A stretch of 64,000 nucleotides of DNA from Mesorhizobium loti (GCF_002858745.1 NZ_PJRO01000021.1:48624-112623), one strand, 5' to 3'. Shown: positions 50,598 to 59,359, counted from the stretch's first letter. Notes: generated by a model from the sequence alone, not told the origin. Program-made: numbers and translations.

Positions 50598-50627
50598 TTG
50601 ACATTACTGGTTATATCCAGTTCTAAT
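50598..50627 (+). promoter_or_regulatory. GH4 operon promoter with GntR operator between -35 and -10
   Basis: TTGACA (50598-50603) and TCTAAT (50622-50627) are 18 bp apart. The spacer carries ACTGGTTATATCCAGT (50606-50621), a 16-bp palindrome with a single mismatched pair, matching the ACTGGT-like operators of UTRA-type GntR repressors. The start codon follows 30 bp later. Confidence 0.75.
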
Positions 50628-50657
50628 TGGCTTGTCACGGCATAGCATGAGGGACAG

Positions 50658-52040
50658 ATGAAGCTGACATTGATCGGTGGCGGAGGCGTTCGTGCGCCAT
50701 TGTTCGTGGGCTCAGCCCTGCGGCGTGCCGAGCGAAGCGGGCTGACGGAAATCTGCCTCCATGACATCAATGCCGATAAGCTCGAGATCTTCGGTACCCT
50801 CAGTTCGGAACTGGCCGCGCGCATGCAGTCGCGGGTACGCATAACGACGGCTTCGGATGCGGAGCGGGCGCTCGACGGAACCTCTTATGTCGTCACCACC
50901 GTGCGTCCCGGCGACGAGGAAGGCCGGATCAAGGACGAGCGCATCGCACTCGCCCATGGCGTGCTCGGACAGGAGACGACAGGTCCCGGCGGCTTCGCCA
51001 TGGCGCTGCGTAGCATTCCCGTCATCCTCGACTATGCAAAGCAGTTGCGGCGGGTCAGTCCCAACGCCTGGCTGTTCAACTTTACCAACCCGGCCGGCCT
51101 CGTCACGCAGGCGCTGCAGGATGCAGGTTTCGACCGCGCCATCGGTATCTGTGACGGCGCCAACGGCGCGCAGGAAGCCATCGCCTCCCGCTTTCATGTG
51201 CCGCAGAATGACGTCCGCACCGAGGTCTTTGGCCTCAACCATCTGTCGTTCACGCGGGCGGCCTATGTGAACGGCAAGGAGGTCCTGCAGGACCTGCTCG
51301 ACGACGATGCGTTCCTGGCCTCGACATCACAGCGCATGTTTTCGCCGTCGGTCGTGCGCCGCCATCGCCTGTGGATCAACGAATATCTCTACTACTATTA
51401 TTATGCGGAAAAGGCGGTTGACGCCGTGCAGAACGACAAGCGGACCCGCGGTGAGGAAGTGCGCGATCTCAACCGTTCCCTGATGGCCCGCCTGAAGGAG
51501 ATTGGTGTCACGCAAAACGCCGACGAGGCGCTGTCTGCCTATTTCGCCTATGAGCAGCGCCGCAATGCAACCTACATGCATTACGCTCGCGGAGATGCGC
51601 CAAGCATGGAAGAAGCCGACCGGAACGCGACCCTTCCGGAAGAGACGAACGGTCATGAGGGCGAAGGCTACGCCGGCGTTGCGCTCAACCTTGTCGACGC
51701 GCTGCAAACCGGCGTGCCCTGCTACAGCGGGCTCAATGTTCGTAACGGCGATGCCATCGACGGCTTGCGCGCGGACGATGTGGTGGAAGTAAGTTGCGTC
51801 ATCGACAAGGACGGTGTGCGCCCAACGAAGATCGGCGCGATGCCCGAAGCGCAGTCCCAGCTCGTCCAGAACGTGAAGCACTATGAGCGGCTCGCTGTTG
51901 CAGCCATTCGTGAACGGCGCCGCGACATTGCGGTGGAGGCGCTGGCAGCGCACCCGCTCGTGCTGTCCTACTCGCGGGCCGAGCCTTTGGTGGATGAATA
52001 TCTCAAGGCGCATGCCGCCTATGTCGGCGAGTGGCGCTGA
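50658..52040 (+). CDS. Family 4 glycoside hydrolase (NAD- and Mn-dependent)
   Basis: GH4 enzymes cleave alpha- or beta-glycosides, often 6-phosphorylated, by an NAD-assisted oxidation-elimination mechanism. The 460-residue protein has the N-terminal NAD motif KLTLIGGGGVRAP (2-14), NFTNPAGL (141-148), the metal ligands C165 in GICDG and H195 in GLNHLSF, and an acidic DEEGR loop at 86-90. It is close in length to 6-phospho-beta-glucosidases of the family. Exact specificity (6-phospho-glucosidase, galactosidase or glucuronidase) cannot be read. It heads the operon and is followed by an overlapping PfkB kinase. Confidence 0.9.
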   Translation: MKLTLIGGGGVRAPLFVGSALRRAERSGLTEICLHDINADKLEIFGTLSSELAARMQSRVRITTASDAERALDGTSYVVTTVRPGDEEGRIKDERIALAHGVLGQETTGPGGFAMALRSIPVILDYAKQLRRVSPNAWLFNFTNPAGLVTQALQDAGFDRAIGICDGANGAQEAIASRFHVPQNDVRTEVFGLNHLSFTRAAYVNGKEVLQDLLDDDAFLASTSQRMFSPSVVRRHRLWINEYLYYYYYAEKAVDAVQNDKRTRGEEVRDLNRSLMARLKEIGVTQNADEALSAYFAYEQRRNATYMHYARGDAPSMEEADRNATLPEETNGHEGEGYAGVALNLVDALQTGVPCYSGLNVRNGDAIDGLRADDVVEVSCVIDKDGVRPTKIGAMPEAQSQLVQNVKHYERLAVAAIRERRRDIAVEALAAHPLVLSYSRAEPLVDEYLKAHAAYVGEWR

Positions 52041-52981
52041 TGACGGAACCCGCGCCGGCCAACCGCTATGACGTCATGGTTGTGGGGGAATATTACTACG
52101 ACCTGATCTTCACCGACCTGCCCACGCTGCCGCGCCTGGGAACCGACATCTGGGCGAAGAGTTTCGACGATCTGCCGGGCGCCAGCTACACGACGGCGCT
52201 GGCGCTGACGCGGCTCGGGCTGAAGGCCGGCTGGTGGTGCGGTTTCGGCACCGACATCTTCAGCCGCATGGTGCTGGACGAGGTGCGGCGCGAAGGCATC
52301 GATGAAGGGTTGTTCCAGTGGCATCACGGGCCGCTGCGCCGGGTCAGCGCCGCTTTTTCCTTTCAGCATGACCGCGGCTTCATCAGCTATGTCGATGAGC
52401 ACGACCGCGATCCGACGGCCGAAGATGTCGAGGTCGCGCAGCCGCTTGTGCTGATGCTGCAAGGTTTCGCCAGGAGCGCCGAGCGGCTTGCCCTGATCAG
52501 GGGCGCGCGCCGGAACGGCGTGCTCGTCTGCGGTGAGTGCCAGCACCTCGATTTCGGCATTGAGGCCGAAGGCGTTGTCGATGTCCTGCAGGCGCTCGAC
52601 ATGTTCGTGCCCAACGAGACGGAAGCGATCCAGTTCACCGGAGCAGCGGATGCCGAGTCAGCACTCGAAATTCTGGCGCGCCACGTGCCCACGGTGGTGA
52701 TCAAGTGTGGTGCCAACGGCGCCATCGCCAGCCACGAAGGGCGCCGTTACGTGGTGTCCGCTCCGAAGGTCGAGGTCGTCGACACCACCGGGGCCGGCGA
52801 TTCCTTCAATGCTGGCCTGATCTACGGCGTGCTGCGTGGCGCGCCGTTCGAGCAGGCGCTCCATTACGCGGTCATCTGCGGTTCGCTGTCCACTACCGAC
52901 TATGGCGGTCGCGCCTTGCCGCGCGAAGCCGATCTGCTCGCGCATGTTTCGCAGGACGGGAAGGAGAAACACGCGCGCTAG
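52040..52981 (+). CDS. PfkB family carbohydrate kinase
   Basis: The 313-residue ribokinase-like protein starts at the ATG at 52040, sharing one base with the GH4 stop (TGATG); a GTG at 52031 is an alternative. It shows VMVVGEYYYDLIF at the N-terminus, a GASYTTALALTRLGLKAGWW substrate region and the ATP/catalytic motif DTTGAGDSFNAGL containing the base Asp. It phosphorylates a sugar or glycoside, either providing the phosphorylated substrate for GH4 or acting on the released sugar. Confidence 0.9.
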   Translation: MTEPAPANRYDVMVVGEYYYDLIFTDLPTLPRLGTDIWAKSFDDLPGASYTTALALTRLGLKAGWWCGFGTDIFSRMVLDEVRREGIDEGLFQWHHGPLRRVSAAFSFQHDRGFISYVDEHDRDPTAEDVEVAQPLVLMLQGFARSAERLALIRGARRNGVLVCGECQHLDFGIEAEGVVDVLQALDMFVPNETEAIQFTGAADAESALEILARHVPTVVIKCGANGAIASHEGRRYVVSAPKVEVVDTTGAGDSFNAGLIYGVLRGAPFEQALHYAVICGSLSTTDYGGRALPREADLLAHVSQDGKEKHAR

Positions 52982-53022
52982 CCACCACCGACATCATCCG
53001 AAGCAACAGAGGGAACAAGACA

Positions 53023-54285
53023 ATGATGATGAGATCCATCGCGCTCGGCGCGGCCATGCTTTTTTCCGCAGCGGCGACGCCCGCCTGGGCGGACACCGTC
53101 TCCATGTTCTGTGGCGCCAGCGAATATGAGCTTTGCGCCAAGGCGGCTGCCGGCTTCAAGGAAAAGACCGGCAATGAGGTGAAGATCACCAAGATGCCGG
53201 CGCTGCTCGACGATGCCATTCCGATCTACCAGCAGCTTCTGGCCGCCCAGTCCACCGATGCCGACGTGCTGTTCATCGATGTGATCTGGATCGGCATGCT
53301 CCAGCGCAACATGCTCGACCTCAAGCCGCTGGTTCCGGCCGAGGAAGTGGCGCAGCATTTCCAGTCGACCATCGATGCAGCCACCACCCAGGATGGCCGG
53401 CTGGTGGCGTTGCCCTGGTACATGGATACCGGGCTGATGTACTACCGCAAGGATCTGCTCGAGAAATACGGCAAGCAGCCGCCGAAGACCTGGGATGAGC
53501 TGACCGAGACGGCCAAGCTCATCCAGGAAAAGGAAAGGGCGGCCGGCAGTCCGGACCTCTGGGGCTTTACCTGGCAAGGCAAGAGTTATGAAGGCCTGAC
53601 CTGCGATGCGATCGAATGGATCGCTTCCGGCGGTGGCGGCACCATCGTCGAGACGGACGGTAAGGTCTCCATCAACAACCCCGAAGCAGCCAAGGCGCTG
53701 ACGCGTGCCAAGGGTTGGGTCAACACGATCAGCCCGGAAGGCGTGCTCGGCTACGATGAGGAAACCTCGCGTGCGGTGTTCGAGGCCGGCAATGCGGTCT
53801 TCCACCGCAACTGGCCCTATGTTTGGGGCACCTCGCAGGCCGACGGCTCCAAGGTTGCGGGCAAGGTCGGCATGATGGCACTGCCTGTTGGCGCCGAAGG
53901 CCAGAAGTCGAGCGGGTGCCTTGGCCCGATGTATCTCGGCATTTCGAAATACACGGCCAAGCCCGAACTCGCGACCGAGCTCCTGCGCTATCTGGTCGGA
54001 CCTGAGGTGCAGAAGATGCGCGCCGTCGAAGGCGCCTACAATCCGACGCAGAAGTCGCTCTACAGCGACAAGGACGTGCTGGCGAAACTGCCGTTCCTTG
54101 CCGATGCGCAGGCGGCCTTCGACGGTTCGGTGGCGCGTCCGTCGGGTTATACCGGGTCGAGCTACAACCGTGTCTCCCAGGCCTTCTATCGCGCCGTCCA
54201 CGAGATACTGGCCGACGGCGCCGACGTCGACAAGACGCTGACCGATCTTGCCGGTCGGCTGGAGAAGCTGAAGGAAAGCCGTTAA
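53023..54285 (+). CDS. Sugar ABC transporter substrate-binding protein, family 1
   Basis: The 420-residue exported protein begins at one of three tandem ATGs (53023-53031) after GAGGGAAC and has a Sec signal peptide ending at AWA. The mature protein is an SBP_bac_1 domain of the maltose/trehalose type: FKEKTGNEVKITKMPALLDD, YQQLLAAQSTDADVLFIDVIW, LPWYMDTGLMYYRKDLLEKYG in blocks, and PKTWDELTETAKLIQ. It belongs to the CUT1 importer 53023-57287 and should bind an oligosaccharide or glycoside, the GH4 substrate. Confidence 0.93.
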   Translation: MMMRSIALGAAMLFSAAATPAWADTVSMFCGASEYELCAKAAAGFKEKTGNEVKITKMPALLDDAIPIYQQLLAAQSTDADVLFIDVIWIGMLQRNMLDLKPLVPAEEVAQHFQSTIDAATTQDGRLVALPWYMDTGLMYYRKDLLEKYGKQPPKTWDELTETAKLIQEKERAAGSPDLWGFTWQGKSYEGLTCDAIEWIASGGGGTIVETDGKVSINNPEAAKALTRAKGWVNTISPEGVLGYDEETSRAVFEAGNAVFHRNWPYVWGTSQADGSKVAGKVGMMALPVGAEGQKSSGCLGPMYLGISKYTAKPELATELLRYLVGPEVQKMRAVEGAYNPTQKSLYSDKDVLAKLPFLADAQAAFDGSVARPSGYTGSSYNRVSQAFYRAVHEILADGADVDKTLTDLAGRLEKLKESR

Positions 54286-54295
54286 TTTGCCGACC

Positions 54296-54323
54296 GGTTC
54301 CGGTGCTGTCTTGCGCCGGAACC
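54296..54323 (+). terminator. Hairpin downstream of the sugar-binding protein gene
   Basis: An 11-bp stem with one T-G pair (54296-54306 with 54313-54323, arms GGTTCCGGTGC and GCGCCGGAACC, 6-base loop) lies 11 bp after the stop codon. No T-run is adjacent. As with the other binding protein genes here, it probably tunes expression relative to the downstream ATPase and permeases. Confidence 0.55.
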
Positions 54324-54349
54324 ATCGACCTGCCTTCCAGCTCTTTTTT

Positions 54350-54400
54350 GACGCATGATCTTGTCCGAAAAGTCTGCAACTTTTCGGGATCATGCTCTAG
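54350..54400. repeat. Second type of rhizobial palindromic repeat
   Basis: The roughly 50-bp unit GACGCATGATC...GATCATGCTCTAG is a palindrome: GCATGATC (54353-54360) pairs with the ATCATGC at 54389-54395, and CCGAAAAGT with ACTTTTCGG inside. It is unlike the repeat at 7426. It resembles the GCATGATCTTTTCCGAAAA-type intergenic repeats found widely in rhizobia. It lies between the binding protein hairpin and the ATPase gene. Confidence 0.7.
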
Positions 54401-54412
54401 CCAGAGGATGCC

Positions 54413-55531
54413 ATGGCATCAGTTGCGTTGCGGTCAGTGTCCAAGTCGTTTGGCCACGTTCCGGTCATCAACGACGTCAACCTCGAAATCGCCGATGGCG
54501 AACTTGTCGTTTTCGTCGGCCCATCGGGTTGCGGCAAGTCGACCCTGCTGCGCCTGATCGCCGGGCTTGTGCCGGTTGGCGCCGGCGATGTCGTCATCGA
54601 TGGCGAGGTGGTGACGGACATCCCTGCCTCGAAACGCGGCATAGCCTTCGTCTTCCAGAGCTACGCGCTCTATCCGCACATGACGATCGCCCGCAACATC
54701 GGCTTCGCGCTGGAAACGCTCGGGCTGTCGCGGCAGGAGATCGACGCCAAGGTGGCCGAAGTCGCGGTGACGCTGAAGATCGATCACCTGTTGGCACGCC
54801 GTCCGCGCGAGCTCTCTGGCGGGCAGCGCCAGCGGGTCGCGATCGGCCGCGCGCTGGTGCGCCAGCCCGAGGTGTTCCTGTTCGATGAGCCGCTGTCCAA
54901 TCTTGACTCGGACCTGCGCATGGAAATGCGCATGGAAATCGCCAAGCTGCACGCCAATCTGGCGGCGACGATGATCTATGTCACCCACGATCAGGTCGAG
55001 GCGATGACACTGGCCGACCGCATCGTCGTTTTGAACAAGGGTTGCATCGAGCAGATCGGCACGCCGCAGCAGCTCTATCATGCTCCCCAGAACCGTTTTG
55101 TCGCCGGGTTCATCGGCAGCCCGCGCATGAACTTCACCGCCGTCTCGGCGAACGTTTCCGGCGCGAGTTGCCATCTCATGGGCCCGGGAAACCTGTCGCT
55201 CGATGTCGCGATCACGGGCCCCGGAGTGCCGGCGGAAATCGGCGTCCGGCCGGAGGCGCTGTCGATAGCGGCGGCGCGGCAAGGCAAGCTCACCGGCACG
55301 CTCGAACGGCTGGAGGACCTCGGCCACGAACATCTCGCCTATGTGCGCATCGCCCCCGAAACCGCCTGGTCCGTCAGATTGCCGAATTCGTTGGCAAGAA
55401 CGGCGCTCGGTACATCCATCGGCCTGGACTGGCGTTTCGAGGATCTGTTTCTCTTCGACAAGGATGGGCACCGGCTCGACCATTCGCTCAGCCACGAGCG
55501 CTCCGCCGCAGCCAATGGAGCGCTGGCGTGA
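54413..55531 (+). CDS. Sugar ABC transporter ATP-binding protein (MalK/UgpC type)
   Basis: This 372-residue CUT1 ATPase has Walker A GPSGCGKST, Q-loop VFQSYALYPHM, signature LSGGQRQR, Walker B VFLFDEPLSNLDSDLR, and the switch H in VTHDQVEAMTLADRI. The C-terminal TOBE/OB regulatory domain (VPAEIGVRPEALSI) is present. Its stop overlaps the GTG start of the permease (GTGA). Unlike many UgpC-like proteins that serve several importers, it is encoded with its own system here. Confidence 0.94.
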   Translation: MASVALRSVSKSFGHVPVINDVNLEIADGELVVFVGPSGCGKSTLLRLIAGLVPVGAGDVVIDGEVVTDIPASKRGIAFVFQSYALYPHMTIARNIGFALETLGLSRQEIDAKVAEVAVTLKIDHLLARRPRELSGGQRQRVAIGRALVRQPEVFLFDEPLSNLDSDLRMEMRMEIAKLHANLAATMIYVTHDQVEAMTLADRIVVLNKGCIEQIGTPQQLYHAPQNRFVAGFIGSPRMNFTAVSANVSGASCHLMGPGNLSLDVAITGPGVPAEIGVRPEALSIAAARQGKLTGTLERLEDLGHEHLAYVRIAPETAWSVRLPNSLARTALGTSIGLDWRFEDLFLFDKDGHRLDHSLSHERSAAANGALA

Positions 55532-56424
55532 AGACCCGGCTCGAACGGCGCGAGCATCGCTCCGGACTGCTCTTCGTCGCGCCGCTGATCGCCGTCCTCA
55601 TCCTGGTGGCGGGATGGCCGCTGGCCCGTACGCTCTATTTTTCCCTGACCGACGCCTATCTCGACGACAGCGCCAACCACGTTCTGGTCGGCTTCAGCAA
55701 TTTCGTCGAGGTTGCCGGCGATCCGGTCTGGTGGCGGGCTGTCCGCAACACGCTGATCTTCACCACGATCTCCGTTGCCATCGAGACCGTACTCGGGCTG
55801 GCGATCGCCTTGCTGGTGCATCAGGCCATTCCCGGGCGTGGTCTGGTGCGTGCCGCAATCCTGGTGCCGTGGGCGATGCCGGTGGTCGTCTCCACCAAAA
55901 TCTGGGAATGGATGCTCAACGACCAGTTCGGTGTCGTCAACCGTGCGATCGTCGGGCTGGGGTTTGCCGATCACGGCGTCGCCTGGACTGCGAACGGCTC
56001 CCTGCTGCTCGGTGTCGTCATCTTCATCGACGTCTGGATGACGACGCCGTTCATGGTGCTGCTGATCCTGGCCGGCCTGCAGATCCTGCCCGAGGAGATC
56101 TTCGAGGCGGCGGAGGTCGACGGCATTCCGTGGTGGAAGCGGCTGTGGTCGATCACCTTGCCGCTGCTTGCGCCGACGATCGGTGTCGCGGTGCTGTTTC
56201 GCGTGCTCGATGCGTTGCGTATGTTCGACCTCGCCTATGTGCTCGCCGGCGCCAACGTCAACGCCATGACGATGTCGATCTATGCGCGCGATCGCCTGAT
56301 CAACAACCAGGAACTCGGTGTCGGTTCGGCTGCCTCGACGATGGTGTTCCTGCTGATTGCCTTCGTGGCGATCTTCATCGTCGGTGCGCTGCGGCTCGAT
56401 CGCTCGGGAGCCACGGAACGATGA
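55528..56424 (+). CDS. Sugar ABC transporter permease (MalF/UgpA type)
   Basis: The 298-residue membrane protein starts with GTG at 55528, overlapping the ATPase stop. It has about six hydrophobic segments and the EAA loop EEIFEAAEVDGIPWWKRLWSITLPLLAPT (in blocks). The N-terminal LLFVAPLIAVLILVAGWPLARTLYFSLTD is typical of CUT1 permeases. It overlaps the next permease by four bases. Confidence 0.93.
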   Translation: MKTRLERREHRSGLLFVAPLIAVLILVAGWPLARTLYFSLTDAYLDDSANHVLVGFSNFVEVAGDPVWWRAVRNTLIFTTISVAIETVLGLAIALLVHQAIPGRGLVRAAILVPWAMPVVVSTKIWEWMLNDQFGVVNRAIVGLGFADHGVAWTANGSLLLGVVIFIDVWMTTPFMVLLILAGLQILPEEIFEAAEVDGIPWWKRLWSITLPLLAPTIGVAVLFRVLDALRMFDLAYVLAGANVNAMTMSIYARDRLINNQELGVGSAASTMVFLLIAFVAIFIVGALRLDRSGATER

Positions 56425-57287
56425 GCACGCGCATCAAGAGGCGCTCGGGCGCCTATTACAGAGCCATGCGCCGCGTGCGCCAGATCGCACTTGGCTGCGT
56501 CACGGCGCTGCTGCTGTTCTACGTGCTGTTCCCCTACTATTGGGCGATCGTCTCCTCGACCAAGCAGGGGGCGCAACTCTACGAATCGGTGCTGCTGCCA
56601 GCCTTGGACTTCCGGCACTACAAGGAGCTGTTCCGCGACGCCAATTTTGCTACTTCGATCTTCAATTCGCTCTGCGTCGCCATCTCGACCACGGCGCTGT
56701 CACTGGGCCTGGGCACCCTTGCCGCCTATGCGCTCGGCCGTCTCAACTTTCCGGAACGGCGTTCGCTGCTCTTGACCGTGCTGATGATCTCGATTTTTCC
56801 GCAGGTCGTGGTGCTGTCGGGCATGTTCGAGCTGATCCGCTGGTTCGGTCTCTACAACCGCGTCTGGTCGCTGGTCTTCGCCTATCTGATCTTCACGCTG
56901 CCGTTCACCACCTGGGTGCTGACCAGTTTCATCCGCGAGTTCCCGCGCGAACTGGAAGAGGCGGCGATCATGGATGGGTGCTCGCACTGGCGCATCCTCA
57001 CCAGCATCCTGCTGCCACTGATGGGGCCGGCCCTTGTCAGCACGGGCCTGCTTGCCTTCATCCTCGCCTGGAACGAGTTCCTGTTCGCGTTGACCTTCAC
57101 CCTGACCGAGGGAAGCCGCACCGTGCCGGTGGCGATCGGGCTCCTGGCCGGCAATTCACGCTACGAATATCCGTTCGGTCCGATCATGGCGGCCTCGGTC
57201 ACCGTCACCTTGCCGCTGATTGCCCTGGTGCTGTTCTTCCAGCGCAAGATCGTCGCCGGCCTCACCGCCGGCGCCGTCAAGGGGTAA
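56421..57287 (+). CDS. Sugar ABC transporter permease (MalG/UgpE type)
   Basis: The 288-residue partner permease starts at the ATG at 56421 (ATGA overlap). It shows LFPYYWAIVSSTK near the N-terminus and the EAA loop RELEEAAIMDGCSHWRILTSILLPLMGP (in blocks). ILAWNEFLFALTF is the family C-terminal signature. It closes the sugar operon. The TetR gene ends only 3 bp away on the other strand. Confidence 0.93.
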   Translation: MSTRIKRRSGAYYRAMRRVRQIALGCVTALLLFYVLFPYYWAIVSSTKQGAQLYESVLLPALDFRHYKELFRDANFATSIFNSLCVAISTTALSLGLGTLAAYALGRLNFPERRSLLLTVLMISIFPQVVVLSGMFELIRWFGLYNRVWSLVFAYLIFTLPFTTWVLTSFIREFPRELEEAAIMDGCSHWRILTSILLPLMGPALVSTGLLAFILAWNEFLFALTFTLTEGSRTVPVAIGLLAGNSRYEYPFGPIMAASVTVTLPLIALVLFFQRKIVAGLTAGAVKG

Positions 57288-57290
57288 TCG

Positions 57291-58079
57291 TCAGGGGCGT
57301 TTTGAGCGGGCTCTTGCCTCGAGCCCGAGGATGAGGGTCTCGACCAGGAAGTCGTAGCCCTCGCTGAGCGGGGCGACGTCTCCGCTTTTCCAGCGCATCA
57401 CGAAGGAGCGGTTGTACATTTGCGGCAGGTGCTCTTTGACCAGCGGAAAGCGCGACGCTTCGAGCGCATCGAGACCGGCGTCGAAGGCCTGCACCCATTC
57501 GGAACCTTCCGTCGCGCCGTCGGCAGCCAGTTCCATGGTGATGTAGCCTTCCAGCGCGCCGACCACGGCGTTGAAGGCATCGATCAGTGACTGGCCTTCG
57601 AAGCTGGCCTGCGTCAGCGCCTTCAGGATAACTTCGACCCATGGCGCGTTGGGCGCACCGTTCGAACGGATATGCGGGCCGAGCAAAGGTGCCGCGCGCG
57701 GATGCTGGTGAACGCTGGCGCGAAAGCGCTGGAACAGGATGCGGATGGTGTCACGCCAGTCGTCGGGCAGGTCTTCTGGCTGCATCAGGCTGGCGATCAG
57801 CGAGCCCGAGATTTCGGCGAGCAGATTGGTCTTGTCGCCGCCGACATGCCAGTAGAGCGCGGCCGGATAGACATTGAGGCGGCGGGCAAGCGCGCGCACG
57901 GAGAAGCCCGCCAGTCCCTCGTCGTCGATCAGGGCGATCGCCGCCTCGACGACACGCAGCCTGGTCAGGCCGATGGCGGCGGCGCGGCCGACATAGCGTT
58001 TTTCCGATGCCGGCTTCTGGGCGGACCGTTCCTTGCCGTCTGATGACGCTGCCCCCGAATTCTTCCGCAACCCGCTCAT
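57291..58079 (-). CDS. TetR family regulator (TetR_C_1 type)
   Basis: The 262-residue protein has a TetR helix-turn-helix at about 40-85 (RLRVVEAAIALIDDEGLAGFSVRALARRLNVYPAALYWHVGGDKTNLL in overlapping blocks). A long C-terminal ligand domain like that of tetracycline-class repressors follows. An N-terminal Lys/Ser-rich extension of about 35 residues precedes the DNA-binding domain. It lies downstream of the RpiR gene, 44 bp apart on the same strand, and may be co-transcribed with it. The target is unknown. Confidence 0.9.
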   Translation of the reverse strand: MSGLRKNSGAASSDGKERSAQKPASEKRYVGRAAAIGLTRLRVVEAAIALIDDEGLAGFSVRALARRLNVYPAALYWHVGGDKTNLLAEISGSLIASLMQPEDLPDDWRDTIRILFQRFRASVHQHPRAAPLLGPHIRSNGAPNAPWVEVILKALTQASFEGQSLIDAFNAVVGALEGYITMELAADGATEGSEWVQAFDAGLDALEASRFPLVKEHLPQMYNRSFVMRWKSGDVAPLSEGYDFLVETLILGLEARARSKRP

Positions 58080-58123
58080 TGTCTCCCGTTCACTTCAGAA
58101 AAATGGTTTGATCGGCTTTCGCA

Positions 58124-58987
58124 TCACTCGCCGGTAAAGCCGATGAACTTCCCATGCAAGGCGGCGACCCTGTTCATGCGCTCTTCGACGGATGCATCCA
58201 GCGCGTTGAAGACGCCGTTGATCAGCAGATTGCCGAGGCTGGCCATCTGCGCGGTCGAGTCCCAGAACATGCCGAACTCGGTCGGCACGACGAACATCTC
58301 GTCGGCCAGATCTCGGCCCCAGTCGCAGAAGGCGTCGGTGATCAGCGTTATCGGTATTCCAGCCTGATGTGCTTCCTGCGCCAGCAGGAATGTCAGCCGG
58401 GAATAGCGACGTGCCTCGAAAAGCACCAGTGCCGTCGACTTCGGCGTGGCCAGCAGGATTTCGCTGAAATTGCCGCCCGCGACGTCGGCGAGATGAACGC
58501 CGGGCCGCAGATATTGCATCTGGGTGGCGAAATATTGCGCCATGCCGCGCTCGGTCTGGAAGCCGGCGACAAAGAGCTGGGATACTGTTGCCAGACGTTT
58601 GACCGCGCGCTCCCATTCAGGGGTCTTGGCGATCTCGTAGATCCTGAGCAGTGCGGCGATTTCGAGATCGAGGCTGCGAGCGAGCGCATCGCCCTTGTGG
58701 CTGCGCTGACGGAATTCCTTGAGGCGCTCGCCGGCCAACCAGGGCTTGTCGCCGATGCCGTCCCTGAGATCTTCCTTCAGTTCCTTGAAGTGCGCATAGC
58801 CGAGCGTTCGGCAAAATCGTCCCACTGTCGGTTCGCTGACGCCAACCTTGGCGGCCAGAGTTGCCGAGGTCTCAAAAGGCAGGCCGCTGAGATTTGCCAG
58901 CATATAGGTGGCAAGCGCCTTGTTCGCGCTGGTGGCGGTGGCGAGGCTTTCGGTCAGTCTCTGGCGAACGGATTCAGTCATTTCCAT
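58124..58987 (-). CDS. RpiR/MurR family regulator with SIS domain
   Basis: The 287-residue protein has an N-terminal RpiR helix-turn-helix (ATSANKALATYMLANLSGLPF, then AAKVGVSEPTVGRFCRTLGY, residues 17-66) and a C-terminal SIS sugar-phosphate domain (about 130-260; note ATPKSTALVLFEARRYS and ITLITDAFCDWGRDLADEMF). SIS regulators usually bind phosphorylated sugars or amino sugars. It is divergent from the peptide-type importer at 59360, so it is the likely regulator of that operon. The Cys in DAFCDWG replaces the usual Ser region. Confidence 0.92.
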   Translation of the reverse strand: MEMTESVRQRLTESLATATSANKALATYMLANLSGLPFETSATLAAKVGVSEPTVGRFCRTLGYAHFKELKEDLRDGIGDKPWLAGERLKEFRQRSHKGDALARSLDLEIAALLRIYEIAKTPEWERAVKRLATVSQLFVAGFQTERGMAQYFATQMQYLRPGVHLADVAGGNFSEILLATPKSTALVLFEARRYSRLTFLLAQEAHQAGIPITLITDAFCDWGRDLADEMFVVPTEFGMFWDSTAQMASLGNLLINGVFNALDASVEERMNRVAALHGKFIGFTGE

Positions 58988-59010
58988 CCCGCATCGAAGT
59001 TTTCAGCTAT

Positions 59011-59020
59011 GAAATATTTC
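59011..59020. promoter_or_regulatory. Palindrome GAAATATTTC, candidate RpiR operator
   Basis: This perfect 10-bp palindrome lies 24 bp upstream of the RpiR start codon. RpiR/MurR-type regulators often bind GAAA-N-TTTC-like palindromes, so autoregulation and control of the divergent operon are plausible. Confidence 0.45.
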
Positions 59021-59164
59021 TAACATAATCATGCTTGACGTTTGTTTTCTGTCAAAATAGCTTGACCTCACCAAAGGGCAGGGCGCAAGCCGCCTAGGCA
59101 TCACAGGGCACAATCAAGCACACACGGCAAGAACCGGCTCTGTTTCAACCGCAAAAAAGCACGA

Positions 59165-59192
59165 TTGACACTGGGAAAAGTATATACATAAT
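59165..59192 (+). promoter_or_regulatory. Candidate sigma-70 promoter of the Dpp-type operon
   Basis: TTGACA (59165-59170) and CATAAT (59187-59192) are separated by 16 bp. Both hexamers are near consensus and stand out from the GC-rich surroundings. Transcription would start near 59200, leaving a leader of about 160 bases. Confidence 0.55.
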
Positions 59193-59359
59193 GTTTATTG
59201 TCCACTGAACAAAAAAATTCGGGACAAGAGATAGGCGACGCCGGGGCTGCTTGGGTGCGGTCATGGATGCCGATCGTTCTCGCCGGGTGGAGGCTCGGTA
59301 CAGACGGATAACAAAAGCCGCGCTCGGGGTGGGGAACCCCGGCTATCAAGGGAGAGATC

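Larger units (their letters stand above)
58988..59359. other. Divergent regulatory region between RpiR and the Dpp-type operon
   Basis: No gene is present in these 372 bp. The region is AT-rich. It carries the palindrome GAAATATTTC (59011-59020) close to the RpiR start and a TTGAC/GTCAA inverted repeat (59035-59039 and 59051-59055). A good promoter at 59165-59192 reads rightward. The long 5' leader of about 160 bases before the ATG at 59360 could hold further control elements; none was recognised. Confidence 0.5.
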
